NCBI GenBank assembly: GCA_019054805.1
Contig: JAHQIY010000009.1
Span: forward strand, 3,286,001-3,350,000
Source: Brachionus manjavacas
Taxonomy: Eukaryota; Rotifera; Eurotatoria; Ploima; Brachionidae
Length of the DNA: 64,000 nt
Reading direction: 5' to 3'
A model generated the notes under the pieces. The model had not been told where the DNA came from and did no database searches. It worked only from the letters and a program-made list of their open reading frames with translations. Position 1 is the first letter of the stretch, and each line of letters opens with the position of its first letter. Positions 1-10,558 of this stretch are shown here, one piece after another. Made by a program: the position numbers and the translations under genes.

Positions 1-185
1 GAAGAAATTTCAATTTAAATGGATAACTGCCAAAATTTGGTCGTATTTTTGCCGCCCGTATATTTTAGACCGTTTATTTTGGAGGTCCAAAAATTTGACC
101 GCCTAATTGACCGCAAAAAAACGTGCGTATATTGGACCGGTATGTCTTGACCGTATCCAACATTATTTACAAGTACAGCTCCTTT
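1..185 (-). repeat. GACCG/CGGTC-rich terminal-repeat-like block
   Basis: The motif CGGTC/GACCG recurs about every 15-30 bases. Read on the minus strand, the block resembles 58555-58640, upstream of the Merlin-like transposase: both have two spaced CGGTCA units followed by a stretch like GGCGGTCAAATTTT. I infer the end of a related DNA transposon cut by the window edge. The 65-codon minus ORF across it looks like chance. Confidence 0.35.
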
Positions 186-1009
186 TAAGCCACTCATTTT
201 AATTGTATTCAATTCTCCAAACTGTAGTTATCACTTTTAAATAGGATTCAAATGAATGATTAAATTTTCTGATAAAAAATAATTTTGCTGATAAAAAGAA
301 AAATTAAAAAACAAAAAAAAATTAGCAATAATGAAAAAAAAGGTGAAAAAAGAAATATTGACCCTTTCGGATCTGTTGGAATAATAAAGTTTATTTGTAA
401 TTGATCTTTAATTTTCTCAAAAATGGTTACTTTGCAGCTACCGTTTACTCGAAGAACAATAAAAAGATAAAATATTAGTTAATTTTAGAGGCTTCTTTTT
501 AGAGGCATCTTGAAAAATAAATTAAATTAAATTTTCAAATTAAAAATCTTAATATTTATAATCAGACTTGTTTTTAGGTCACAAGTCTTAAGTCAAGTCA
601 ATGACCTGAAATTTTTTTTTCTAATGAAATAAATTTCTATATAAACCATTATCTTAAAATTATAGCGGTCTGCATTTATCCATAAGGTTCAGCCTTCAGA
701 CAAAAAATATATTTCGTTGAAAACGCACATTTATTAATAGGTGATACATTTCATAAAGAAATACGACTTAATTTTTTAACATTTTATGATTTTTGTGATT
801 GTTAATATTAAAAAAATTTAGTTCAAATAATAACTTTGACTTAAATTTTTGTGACTTAGATTTAGAACTGTGACCTATAAACAAGTCTGTTTATAATGAA
901 AAATTACAAAATAATTTAAGTTTTTTTCATTTGTCAAATAATCAAAATCTCAGTACATTTAGTGAATAAGGAAAATGCTTTGGAAATATCTTTTTTATTT
1001 TTTTATGTT
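186..1009. other. A+T-rich DNA, no gene seen
   Basis: Homopolymer-rich sequence with stops in all frames. I see no coding similarity and no clear repeat structure. Confidence 0.6.
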
Positions 1010-1105
1010 TTTATTCAATCGCTAGGCTGATAGGAATGACTCTGATCCATTCTGAGCTGCCTAGGGTATTCCCTAGACTATTTAAAAAAATAAATAAATA
1101 AAATG
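1010..1105 (+). repeat. possible retroelement 3' tail with (AAAT)n
   Basis: A short block of more even base composition, with GAGCTGCCTAGGGTATTCCC near its end, runs into an AAATAAATAAATAAA tail. A similar GGAGCTTTAGCTCGG block with an (AAAT)n tail lies at 20235-20310. This is the usual look of a LINE or SINE 3' end. The family is not identified. Confidence 0.35.
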
Positions 1106-1186
1106 TGGCTAGCTAATTAAAATAAGTTAAAGAATAAAAAAGATTAAATCATATATTTTTAGAACATACCAAAAGCAACCTACACA

Positions 1187-1775
1187 ATGTCAGATCATAG
1201 CTCAAATACAAACATTAAAATAACTGAAACTACAAGCGAAAGAGACCTCGGCATTTTTATCTCTAATGATCTTAAGCCATCACACCAAGTCAGTAAAGCC
1301 GCTGCTAACGCAAACTTTATACTCAGCTCATTAAAGAACGCCTTTACGTTAAGAGACGCAAAACTCTGGAAAAAGCTTTACACATGTTATATTAGATCGA
1401 TGCAGCAAACTGGGGCTAACTACACTAGCAATAAGGCGTATCCGCGGAGATATAATTCAGAAATTTAAGCTTGAATCAAATTTAGAGCACATAAACTGGT
1501 ACGCAAAACCGCTATGCTTGGAGCCGCGGGGGGTTCAAGAGGACTTTTCAGGCGTGAAATAGTAAGATGTTGTAATCCAAGGCACAATTTTTTCAATAAT
1601 AGAATTGCTAACTTTTGGAACGGTCTACCAGACGAAGTCATCAACTTAACTACTGTCAACTTATTCAAGAACAACCTCGACAAGCATCTCGCCACCGCTA
1701 CAGGGCGTCATCTACTGTTGACGCGCTCCGCATGATCAATTTTATGCCGCGGTTTTTTTACTACTACTACTACTA
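1187..1775 (+). pseudogene. LINE reverse-transcriptase C-terminal remnant (CR1/L2-like)
   Basis: The first reading frame (1187-1468) has the post-catalytic RT/thumb segment of non-LTR retrotransposons: ERDLGIFIS, then LWKKLYTCYIR. A second frame (about 1480-1735) has the family's C-terminal part: RHNFFNNRIANFWNGLPDEV, then LFKNNLDKHL. The frames are joined by a frameshift near 1460, and part of the conserved RPHLEFAVQAW region is missing. A TAC microsatellite (about 1757-1776) closes the element, like the tail of the related element at 21603-22613. It is a 5'-truncated dead copy without the YADD active site. Confidence 0.75.
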
Positions 1776-2640
1776 CACAAAATTCCAAAAAAAGTCAAAT
1801 CTCTAGGTTTTAGTTTAGACACAAAATTAACGAGAGATAATTTTTTTCTCGACAAAAAAAATAAAAACAGCTACAAATTATATAAAAATATAATAAATAT
1901 TATAACAATAAAACAAAAATGATATGTGTGTAATTTTTTTATTTAACTGTCACTAAAAAAAAAATAAAAACAAAAATAAAAACAGTTTATCTATTTCATT
2001 TGGATATGAATTTTTTTAATAAAAGCGTAGGTTTATTAATAAAAAAAATAAAAAACCGACTAATTTTTATTTACCTTTTTAATGCAACTATTTGGACAGT
2101 AAAAACCATTTTTTTTAAACATTTTTATCAGAAACGAAAATATAACCCCTAGTTCCTTCTTCTTATTGTAAAAAACAGAGCTTTTTGACAACCACTTTTC
2201 ATGTACCGACAGTAGTAGCGAAATTTGTTGTCTTCTTCTTTTTTAAAAATCAATGCATCGCCCTTAATTTGAACCTCTTCTACAAGTTTTTTCTCTAAAC
2301 TGAAATTGTTGAAGCAGGCGTGCAATTTGTACACTATTGCTTTACTTCGCTTTTTCCTCGTAAAAGATTTTTACATACAGCTCATAGCTTAGAGTATTAA
2401 ATGAATATTTTAATTATCAAAAAATTATTAAGTGTCAACACTTATTTAAAATAATTATTTTTAAAAATCATTTTTTTCTCATTTAATTGATTTTGTTTGA
2501 TATTATATAAATTTGTGAACAATTAATAATAAAGTGCAATTATATTAATTTAAGTTGTCAAAATTATTAATTTGTTATAATTTTTTATTTCAGTTAAATA
2601 AAAATTAAAATTGTAATAGGTACAGTTAACAAATAAATAA
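1776..2640. other. A+T-rich DNA around a FLYWCH-like fragment
   Basis: Apart from the fragment at 2149-2334 I see only A+T-rich, homopolymer-rich sequence. Confidence 0.5.
2149..2334 (-). pseudogene. FLYWCH-like zinc-finger fragment, probably from a MULE
   Basis: A 61-codon frame contains KFRYYCRYMKSGCQKAL, matching the aromatic-C-x(n)-GC-x-A pattern of FLYWCH fingers. These often sit at the N terminus of MULE transposases in invertebrate genomes. I see no catalytic part downstream. Only this module remains, so the assignment is tentative. Confidence 0.4.
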
Positions 2641-2765
2641 ATAAGTAATAGGTATATTATTACCCGACTCCACTGTGTAATTGCTTACTTACTATTTCTT
2701 CTTTCTCTCCTAAACTGTTCAATACTTAAATTCTTTGCACATGTCACCTCTTACAATTTATCAAT
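2640..2765 (+). pseudogene. 3' end of a Jockey-like LINE (family LINE-A)
   Basis: The stretch with TGTGTAATTGCTTACTTAC and the later GCACATGTCACCTCTTAC matches the end of ORF2 (NCYLTISSF region) and the 3' UTR of LINE-A elsewhere in the window, such as 61280-61320 on plus and about 15200-15300 on minus. Only the last 100 or so bases of the element are here. Confidence 0.5.
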
Positions 2766-3361
2766 TTTTGATTTTCTTTTTATTATATTTTAACTTATAT
2801 AAATTAAAATATATAATTTTAAATAATATATTTTAACCTCGGCACAGATAAAACAAAAAAATAAATAATAATTATTTTTGTGGAACATATATTATAAATA
2901 GAGAAAGTTTTATTAAAATTTGTGGATAATTTTATTATCGTCCAAAATTAAGCTTGAATATTCAAATACTAAACTAAAGGATAATTCGCTTATTAGATTA
3001 TTAGATTTTTTTATTTGACGACAATTTCATTTTTTAGAAAAAAATTTATTCAGTTTTAAATTAATTTCAAATGCAATTTCTGTTAATTTTGTTTAAACAA
3101 ATTTTGGGAAAAAGGGGGTCCGGCTAAGGAAGAATTGGGTTAATTAAATGAAAAGAGAGATATTAATAAGTATTTTTTATTATTTTTAAAATATTGTGTA
3201 GAATAGTTTCTGAAAAAATAAGTTGAAATTAATAATCGGGTTCAATTTTTTTGTTCCAAAAATTTTTAAATTTTTAGTGATTTAATGGAAACATAAATAA
3301 ATAAAGTGAGTTGAAATTTTATTGCACAATATGAGAAATTAAAAAGAAAATTCTAGCTAAC
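2766..3361. other. 3' flank of DEG/ENaC copy 1, no gene seen
   Basis: A+T-rich DNA downstream of the first channel gene. It does not match the 3' flank shared by the other five copies (for example 7557-7739), as expected if copy 1 lies outside the duplicated unit for most of its length. Confidence 0.5.
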
Positions 3362-4776
3362 TTAGTCCTTATTCTTAAAAACAAATACAAACTGTATTAA
3401 AAGTTCCAAAATTTCGACCAAGCTTAAGAAACTAATTCCGAGAAAAAGACCCGCTGTTCCTCCTATATTTGACAAAAGACCAGTAAAAATCATGCTAGGT
3501 GCTTCATCAATGGCAAAATAGCTGATTCTTTCATAATAAATATTCACAGCAGTCAAATGATCACCATTTACTGTTTTATTAAAATAAACTGAATCACTTC
3601 CATTATACTCTTGTAAGTACTTGATCCATTCTTCATTTGAAAACTGGTTTGTGGATGTTGTTTTTTCAAAAAGCATACCTTCGCACTCAAGGGGACACTC
3701 TTTAAAGCAAACATCTTGGATATAATCTGTTTCCGATACAAATTTTGTTTGCTCATCGTAGCAGATATTTTGTTCCGGGCTGATACAAGGAGGATAATCG
3801 GAAAAATTAGGCAAATTAGTTTGATAGCATTTACAATTTTTGATAATGAGTCTTTGAGAGCAGAATCCAACACACAAAATTTGATTGTATCCAAAGCCAT
3901 TTTCAAATACTAACTTATATAATTCAGATGGGAAGGCATTTTTATCATTGGTATTTGACTCACAATTGCTATAAGGTCTGGGCAGCGAAGAATAAAATGT
4001 TCTGGTCAAAGCAATATTGGTCTCTGTTTTGGGAGACAAAAATATTCCTTCGACCATAAAAGGACTTTCGGTCTTATTATGAATTATCACTTGAGCTCCC
4101 ATATTTCCTTTTAGAAACTTTATTTGCTCTGCTACACTCACATTTAAGATTAGTCTTAAACCCAAAAACCTTTTGGGTCCGACTGCTGTAAAAATAGGCA
4201 CTTGGTCATCATTTTCATCAAAGCCTGAATTGATAGTGTAGCAGTTACCATAAACTGAATGGTAATAGTTGCGGATCCAGCTCATATTGCAAACTTGTCT
4301 CCGATACATACAAAAAACTACTAATTTTTCCTTAGAATCTCCAACATTTTGTCTCAACAGACTAAAATTGCTATTGCTTTCAATTATTCGTTTAGCATTC
4401 AACTCTAGGCTGTCATCGAAGGGATTTTTAGTAAATTTCTGATCTTCAATTGATTTAATAAATTCAACTGCATTCTCTGATGTGAAGTAATTTACATTAC
4501 AAACTGTGACTGTTGGGAACTGTGACTTGTATTCATTAGAAAACCGGGTTTTTGTGGTCACTTCATACTTAAAATAATTTGTAATATTCTGAAAAATTAG
4601 AAAAGAGCAACCTGCTGCCGACAAAATGGAACAAAATAGCCACAAAATCTTAAGTGCTAGTCTTGTCGATTTAAAAATGTTGGGTATACCATGACAAGTT
4701 GATGAAAGAATTACATCAAGTACTACTTTTTAACCCTAGTCCACAGTTTTTTTTTGTTTCCCTCTTGAATTTCCAT
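3362..4776 (-). CDS. DEG/ENaC-family sodium channel, copy 1 (divergent paralogue, chimeric 5' part, frameshift)
   Basis: Members of this family form trimeric, amiloride-sensitive cation channels in the plasma membrane. The N-terminal part has the HG gating motif (STCHGIPNIF) and TM1 (ILWLFCSILSAAGCSFLIF). After TM1 comes FPTVTVCNVNYF, the family's FPxVTxCN motif. A Cys-rich extracellular domain follows, with CSQRLIIKNCKC and CFKECPLECE, then TM2 with GGTAGLFLGISFLSLVE, which holds the GxS selectivity-filter motif. The first part is nearly identical to the other copies, but downstream of about 4553 the protein is a clearly different paralogue. ATG at 4776 (or 4788) is the likely start. A run of five T near 4727-4731, where copy 3 has six, shifts the frame between the start and TM1. 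It has no introns. Family call is firm; functional state uncertain. Confidence 0.9.
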
Positions 4777-4789
4777 AATATTCTTCATA

Positions 4790-5660
4790 CTTTTTTGAAA
4801 CAAATTTTATTAAAAATTGCTAAAAATAATGTTGTTTTTTTTCAAGTGGAATTTGTCGGAGTAAAAGATTATAAAAGTATGAGGAATCAAGAGAAAAATA
4901 ATTTAAAATTCAAATGGTTTCAAAATGATTTTCTTTGTTTATATTTTAAATTTTAAATCAAAAATAAATGTAAAAACAATCGATTTTTTTATTATTTTAT
5001 AAGAATAAGCATTTATTAAATATCAATGAATTGCTAATTAATTGCTAATAATCTTATATCACATTTTAATTTTGATCATAATAGAAATTTTTATTTATTT
5101 ATTGTTTTAATAAAGTTAAAAAAATAAATTATTAATTTTTACTGTGAATGCACTACTATTCAAAAGTGACTTTTTAGACAGAGATTAGACAGGACTTTAA
5201 CAAGATAAGAATTCGGTTGATTTTTTAGCATTTTAATGTGAATTTCGTTTAATTGTTAAAGGGATTTAAGAGTGATGATTTCATCTAATCTCAAGTGAAC
5301 CTTTCAAGTTAAAAATACCTCTACAAAAGCAAATAAGATATTTAGAACACTTAAGCAATCTTTTAAAAGTAGAGAAAAAACTTATGCGCAAAATTGTTTA
5401 CGTGTATGGAAAAACATACTCTTTAAACCTTAAAGCAAAAAAAAGCCCGAAAAAAACTCATAAGAATACTTTCACTACTTGACATTTTTATTATTTTCTT
5501 CATTAAAACTCAAAAAACCTGGTGTTTTAATTTATATTGGCTTTATTTTTTTGTTTTATTGATTAATTCTAATATAGCACTTAAATAAATTTTTATTTAT
5601 TAATTTTTGAAATTTTTGTCTTCAAAGTTTGCCGAATATTTTTAGAAAAATCTGGACGAA
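4790..5660. other. upstream region of copy 1, conserved tract, possible promoter
   Basis: About 4890-5212 is similar in direct orientation to about 10560-10850, upstream of copy 2. Shared words include ACAATCGATTTTTTTAT and CAAAAGTGACTTTTTAGACA. About 5366-5585 matches 10940-11092 as its reverse complement, so a segment is inverted between the two upstream regions. Lying just 5' of the genes, this tract is a candidate promoter region, but no core promoter is identified. Confidence 0.4.
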
Positions 5661-5669
5661 AAGTAAAAA

Positions 5670-6580
5670 GAAATCTAATTTATTAAAGTTATGTCTAATT
5701 TAATAAAAATAATCTATTCTAATAAAAAATATCTAATTTAATAAAAACTACATCTTTTATAATAAAAAAATAACTAATTTAATAAAAAAAAAATTATTTA
5801 TTTTTTGAATTGCATCTGGAACAAAAAAAATATCTTCTTTTAGCCATTGGCATGTTGTAAGTTGAGCACAATTTATTTTCTTCATTTACCATTGAGTACC
5901 ATTGTCCAGTTTCAGTTCCAGTAACACTTAAGCTTTTTTGCTTTTTCCATTTTATTTCAAACAATTGTCGAATAGATCTATTAGAAATAAAGCCTGAATT
6001 TTTTCAATATCTTGTGATATATGGTCTTTATGTATTTTATTGACCAATTTTAAAGCATGGTCAATGTTACGATTGACATGAGCCCAGCAATTGACTCTTG
6101 ATGGAACTTCGAACACTTTCCCGAAACCATTTTTTATGGCATCAGCGTTGTCTGCGATCAGCTTGTTTAGTTGAATATCTTGACTTGCTGAAACTTCTTT
6201 GATTGCTCTAAAAAAGAAAGCGAAATCAATATCTCCAATATTGACTCGTCAGGGTTATTCAAGAGAATACTTTCACTACTTGACATTTTGAAATTTTTTG
6301 CTAAAATAATTTTATTTTTTTTAAAGTTTTAAATAGCTGTAAAAATTTTTTACTTTTGATACCATAATTTAATAATTTTAAGTGTTGATATAAGTTTAAA
6401 TCTTAATTGAGATATATTTTTAATTAATTTAGAGGAAGGTGTTATTTATTTTGGCGTGTTTTTATTTTTTTAGATGAGTTTTTTTTAAACTAGAGGTAAG
6501 CTTATTAAATTAAAGGTCAGCATATTAAATTAGCGGAATTTTTATAAAATTAGCGAAGTTTTTATTAAAAATAGCGGTAT
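5670..6580 (-). mobile_element. internally deleted MULE-like element (R1)
   Basis: Repeated CTAATTTAATAAAA-like units at 5670-5790 have inverted counterparts at about 6490-6575 (TTATTAAATTA, TTATAAAATTAGCG), forming subterminal repeats around a transposase remnant. A 26-base word starting AGAATACTTTCACTACTTGA occurs at 5463 and 6264. On minus the second copy reads MSSSESILLNN and could be the transposase N terminus. The element is much too short to be autonomous. Confidence 0.5.
5800..6290 (-). pseudogene. MULE-type transposase remnant
   Basis: A minus frame reads FAFFFRAIKEV, then LIADNADAIKNGFGKVF, then VNCWAHVNRNID. This matches the part of MULE transposases with the second catalytic Asp (here in IADNADAI) and the following CWAHV segment. 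Farther down there are stops and frameshifts, and no clear SWIM finger. The first catalytic Asp region is missing, so the protein is non-functional. Confidence 0.65.
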
Positions 6581-7375
6581 GCAAAGATTATTCGCCTTTT
6601 TTAAATGGTAAATTTCTAAACTTTATTAAACATAATTTGTTTAATCTTTAATTAGGAAGAAAATTAAATGAATTTTAATCTGAAGTAAAATAAAATCTAA
6701 ATCAATATTTTGAAATTTAGCAACACATAATTTAACTTGGATTCGCTGTAATATATTTTAATCATTATTAAAATATCATCTAAAGCCAAAATATAGATGC
6801 TTTAATGTGAATTTTGAATGTCTTTAAAATTTTCAAAAAATTTTTTTATTAAAACCAATTAAAGATCAATTGGAAATAAAAATATATATACATTTTGTGT
6901 TTAATTGAAAAATATTTTAAAAAGGCTTTTTTCATCATTTTTATAAAGATTTTAATCTATTTAGTTTTGTTCATCTGATCATGATGTTGATTGAGCGCTA
7001 AACCACTACGTACAGAATATGGCTCGCTTATTTTTGAAAAAGACCATTCATTTTTCTTCAAATTTTTTAACATACTTATTCTTTACACTCTCCGGCGTCT
7101 TGCTAACGTTACTACTATAAAGTGAATAGCCTCGCAACTTCAGCTTTTGGCAATATTTGGTTACTTTTTACAAAGTTGTACAAATCTTTTTTGATGGTTT
7201 CGTATATTTTTTAAATAACAACATTATGATGTAATTTTTATTTATTTTAAAGCTAGGATCAGCCTGATTTAAAATTTTGAAAAAAATTGGGAAAGGTCTT
7301 GTCCACTCTTATAGCAAGTTAAAATAAACTTTTGTGCCAATTTTTATTCTACACCCATTAGTCCCTCGTACCTTA
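6581..7375. other. A+T-rich R1 spacer, no gene seen
   Basis: Mostly A+T-rich. A more mixed block at about 6980-7150 has no recognisable coding frame. Confidence 0.5.
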
Positions 7376-7470
7376 ACTTCATTGACTTTAAGAAAACTTT
7401 GGATAGCATACGCATCGAAACCTTTTGGGCCATATTAAAGTTATTATGGCCTTAAGTCTAAACACAGTGG
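7376..7470 (+). pseudogene. LINE reverse-transcriptase fragment (motif A)
   Basis: The plus frame reads NFIDFKKTLDSIRIETFWAI, matching RT domain motif A of non-LTR retrotransposons (FIDFxKAFDSIxRxxLW), with the catalytic Asp in LDSI. It is followed by a stop. More degraded sequence, perhaps from the same element, continues to about 7550. Confidence 0.6.
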
Positions 7471-7556
7471 TATTCTGAGAAAAATTCAATAGATAGACTG
7501 GCCTGAGACAGAAGAACTAATTCAGATCCATTAAGTCAATCAATCAATACTTTGCT

Positions 7557-7739
7557 TATCACATATTTTTCAATATGAGACTTAATTTCTTCAAGTCGAA
7601 CATGCCCAGAGTTCCAATTATGTAATTATTTTTATCTCAAAACACTAAGATAAAATTTTATTTATTGAGTCAGATAAAATTTTAATTTTAAATTTGTATG
7701 ATTAAAAAACTTTTAAAGTTTGATTTATTAAAATGTGTT
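7557..7739 (-). other. shared 3' flank of the channel genes with AATAAA signals
   Basis: This block, starting TATCACATATTTTTCAATAT, is found downstream of copies 2 to 6 (also 22850-23034, 27183-27365, 42465-42650 and 55312-55496). On minus, AATAAA lies 11-16 bases after the stop (7724-7729), with another farther on. It may be the 3' UTR and polyadenylation region. Confidence 0.5.
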
Positions 7740-9109
7740 TTATACTGAAGGGTTCATTTGTCTGACCTTTTTTCCATCAAATAAAATGTAAACCATTTGA
7801 AGCACTATTTCAATAATTTCAACAAGACTTAGAAAACTCATTCCCAAAAAAAGTCCTGCTGTACCACCAATACTTGAAATTAAATCAGCAAAAGTGGTGG
7901 TTGGGGACTCGTCGACCACAGTGGATGACAAACTTTCATAGTAAATATAAACATATGAAGCTTTTTCTTTGTCTTCGAGTGTTTGGACTGAAATTGTTCT
8001 ATCAAATGTTTGTTTTTCGCATTCTAAAGGACACAAATTAATGCATTCTTTCTCGATATTTTCAGCCCTAAAAAATTTATCTATAGTTAGATCGAAACAT
8101 TCTCCATTGAGGTCACATGGTTCATTGTCAAATACCGACGGTATGATTGACCCAGTACAGCTGCAATCTTGGATTAATAATTTTTGAAAGCATTGCTCAA
8201 TACAAAAAGTCTGAGTATAATGTCCATTTTTGGCCAAGATTAATTTATACAATTCAGACTCGTGACTCTCAGGATTTTTAGTATCTCCATCACATCCACT
8301 GTAAGGTTTGGGTTCAGATTGTGAAAATGTTCTCTTGAGACCAATATTAGTTGTCAGACCAGTTCCAACTAAGATTCCGTTTACTGAATATGGTGAACTT
8401 GTTTGATTATGGATAAAAACGATGCCACCTAGATCTGATGTAAATTCCTTTAGCTTTTTATCAATTTCAAAATTCAAACTCAGTATCAAGGCATCTGTTC
8501 TTCTAGTTCGGATCACATGATGTAGCTCGACACGAGAGCCATTTTGCAAAAAACCAGAATTAAATGTGTAGCAATTGCCATACTCTGAATGATAAAAGTA
8601 AACAAATTCATCCAAACTTAGAGTCTCAGCGTTAAACCATAATGAATTTTTTAGCTTTTCTTTACTGTCCCCGTAAATACTTCTATTGTGTTTCATTAAA
8701 AAGCCTTTTTGTTCTAGACAATTTCTAAATTTTATTTGAAAGTCATAATCTTTTTCTGAAGATCGATTAAAAAATTCTGAACAAAATGGCAACATTTCTG
8801 TACCTTTTTCGGTTGTGAAAAAATTAATGTTGCAAATGGTGACCGCAGGAAAAATTGTGGTATACTCATTTTTGACTCTGATTTTTGTGGTCACTTCATA
8901 CTTAAAATAATTTGTAATATTCTGAAAAATTAGAAAAGAGCAACCTGCTGCCGACAAAATGGAACAAAATAGCCACAAAATCTTAAGTGCTAGTCTTGTC
9001 GATTTAAAAATGTTGGGAATGCCATGACAAGTTGATGAAAGAATTACATCAAGTACAACTTTTTTAACCCTAGTCCACAGCTTTTTTTGTTTCCCTCTTG
9101 AATTTCCAT
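7740..9109 (-). CDS. DEG/ENaC-family sodium channel, copy 2 (frameshift near start)
   Basis: Same family and domain order as copy 3: HG motif, TM1, FPAVTICN, Cys-rich ectodomain (CIEQCFQKLLIQDCSC, CINLCPLECEKQTF), TM2 with GGTAGLFLGMSFLSLVEII. The body (7740 to about 9080) is open. The poly-T at about 9082-9088 has seven T where copy 4 has eight, shifting the frame between the ATG at 9109 and the rest. Residues shared only with copy 4 include KEKLKNSLWF and HYTQTFC. This may be an assembly error and not real inactivation. R1 lies downstream and R2 upstream. Confidence 0.92.
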
Positions 9110-9247
9110 AATATTCTTCTTACTTTTTGAAACAAATTTTATTAAAAATTGTTAAAAATAATGCTGTTTTTTTTCAAATGGAATTAGGCGTAGTAAAAGA
9201 TTATGAAAGTATGTGGAATCAAGAGAAAAATAATTTAAAATTCAAAT

Positions 9248-10558
9248 GGTTTAATTTTTTGTGTTTGAATTTCCAATGTTGAAAAAAATAGAAAAAGTGC
9301 GATGTTTCGAATATTTTTTTCATTTTCAAAAAAAATAATAATTTTAAGTTGAAATTGCAAGCATTTTCATATTTGAAATTAAACTCTTGAAATATATTGA
9401 TATAATATTTATTTTGAAATTTGAAGAAAATATTGAAAATTTTGTTTTAACTTTTAAATAATTCATTTATTTAGTTTTTACCTAGCAGATGTTCATTCAG
9501 AATTAGAACAAATGAAAAAACTAAAAATTTAGTCAAATAATGTTAGATAAAACTAATTAAGAGAATAAAAACGAGCATTTAAAAAAAAAATGAAAAAAAA
9601 ATTAGATAAATAATTCATTCAGATTAAATTTTATTTTAAATCATTAAAAAACTGGATCTAGTCGGTTAGTTGAACCTCACTTATTATCCGAAAAATTCTT
9701 GTTCTCAGGTTTTGTGAACTATTCGTTCACCCAATTTTTTTGTGCAAAATAGAATTAGATGAACAATTTTTAGATTATGTGAACAAATTGAATAAAGATT
9801 TTTAAAAGAATGCCTAATTCTCGAAACTGACATAAAAATTAGTTTGGATTTTTTTTTAATTAAAAGAGCTTTAGAAAAGGCATTTGCTCTGATCTGTTTG
9901 ACTTGGTTTTACCCTTTCATAAGTCCAAAATACCCAAATGCGCTTTTTACTTACTTCTTTGGCTTTCAGCATAAAATAATTAAAAATTTAATTTAATTTT
10001 TCACCCTTCAAGGGTTTGACTTTGGGGAAAATAGATAATATTATGATAATATTTTTTCCAAAATTTAACTAGTCCGCTCAAATTTAAATTTTCTATGTAA
10101 TTATTTTTTCTATCTAATTTTTTATTATTACTTTAGCTTTTTTCTAAATAGATGAAAAAATTTCAAGCTAGTTTTACATTTTTTAGATAAGATGAAGTTC
10201 ATAAAACCTGAGAACAAGAATTGTTCTAGTAACAGGTGATCCATAGTTTACTTAAGCGACTAGATCCAAAAAACTTTGTTTTCTTCTTGTAAAATTTTGA
10301 TAATTTACTTTAGTTTGATGCGTTTTAACAAATTAATTTATGAAAATGGAAAACAGAGAATAGATAGTTTTTTAAACTACAAATATTATCCTTAAGGATC
10401 ATCATATCACAAACCAAAGCCAAAATTTAAAAAAAATAAGTTTTTCATGTTTGCAATATTAACTTAAAATTATTTTTTTTTGAAACTGAAAAATAAATTT
10501 GAAACATCGCACTTTTTCAATGTTATTTCAACATTGGATACATTTTAAAAATTAAACC
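9248..10558. mobile_element. long-inverted-repeat element A, copy A1
   Basis: The left arm (9248 to about 9362) begins GGTTTAATTTTTTGTG and holds AAAAAGTGCGATGTTTC. The right arm (about 10451-10558) is its inverted counterpart, with GAAACATCGCACTTTTTCAA and an end at AAAAATTAAACC. The arms are about 110 bases. The inside is non-coding, A+T-rich and similar to element A2. R1 lacks the element at the matching place (AAATTCAAATGGTTTCAAAA near 4910), so an empty site is visible. It is a non-autonomous DNA element of unknown superfamily. Confidence 0.7.
9652..10267. mobile_element. inner inverted-repeat element B nested in A1
   Basis: CTGGATCTAGTCGGTTAG at the left pairs with CGACTAGATCC at the right. 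Farther in, TTCTTGTTCTCAGGTTTTGT pairs with AAAACCTGAGAACAAGAA. Part of this layout recurs near 60500-60686 (CCTGAGAACAGTAATTGTTC) and in A2 at about 21410-21475. It could be a separate MITE family or an inner repeat of element A. Confidence 0.5.

Noticed and set aside
4699-4956. Plus ORFs opposite the 5' ends of the channel genes (also 24394, 28724, 44010)
   Set aside because: Antisense of the N-terminal coding part running into A+T-rich upstream DNA. No family features, and the length varies between copies.
7969-8187. A 72-codon plus-strand ORF repeated opposite five channel genes
   Set aside because: It is the antisense shadow of the Cys-rich ectodomain and is conserved only because the gene is.
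7740-8978. Start of channel copies 1 and 2 at the codon just before WLFCS in TM1
   Set aside because: That codon is TTG inside TM1. The coding frame continues upstream through the HG motif to an ATG, interrupted only by a homopolymer indel.
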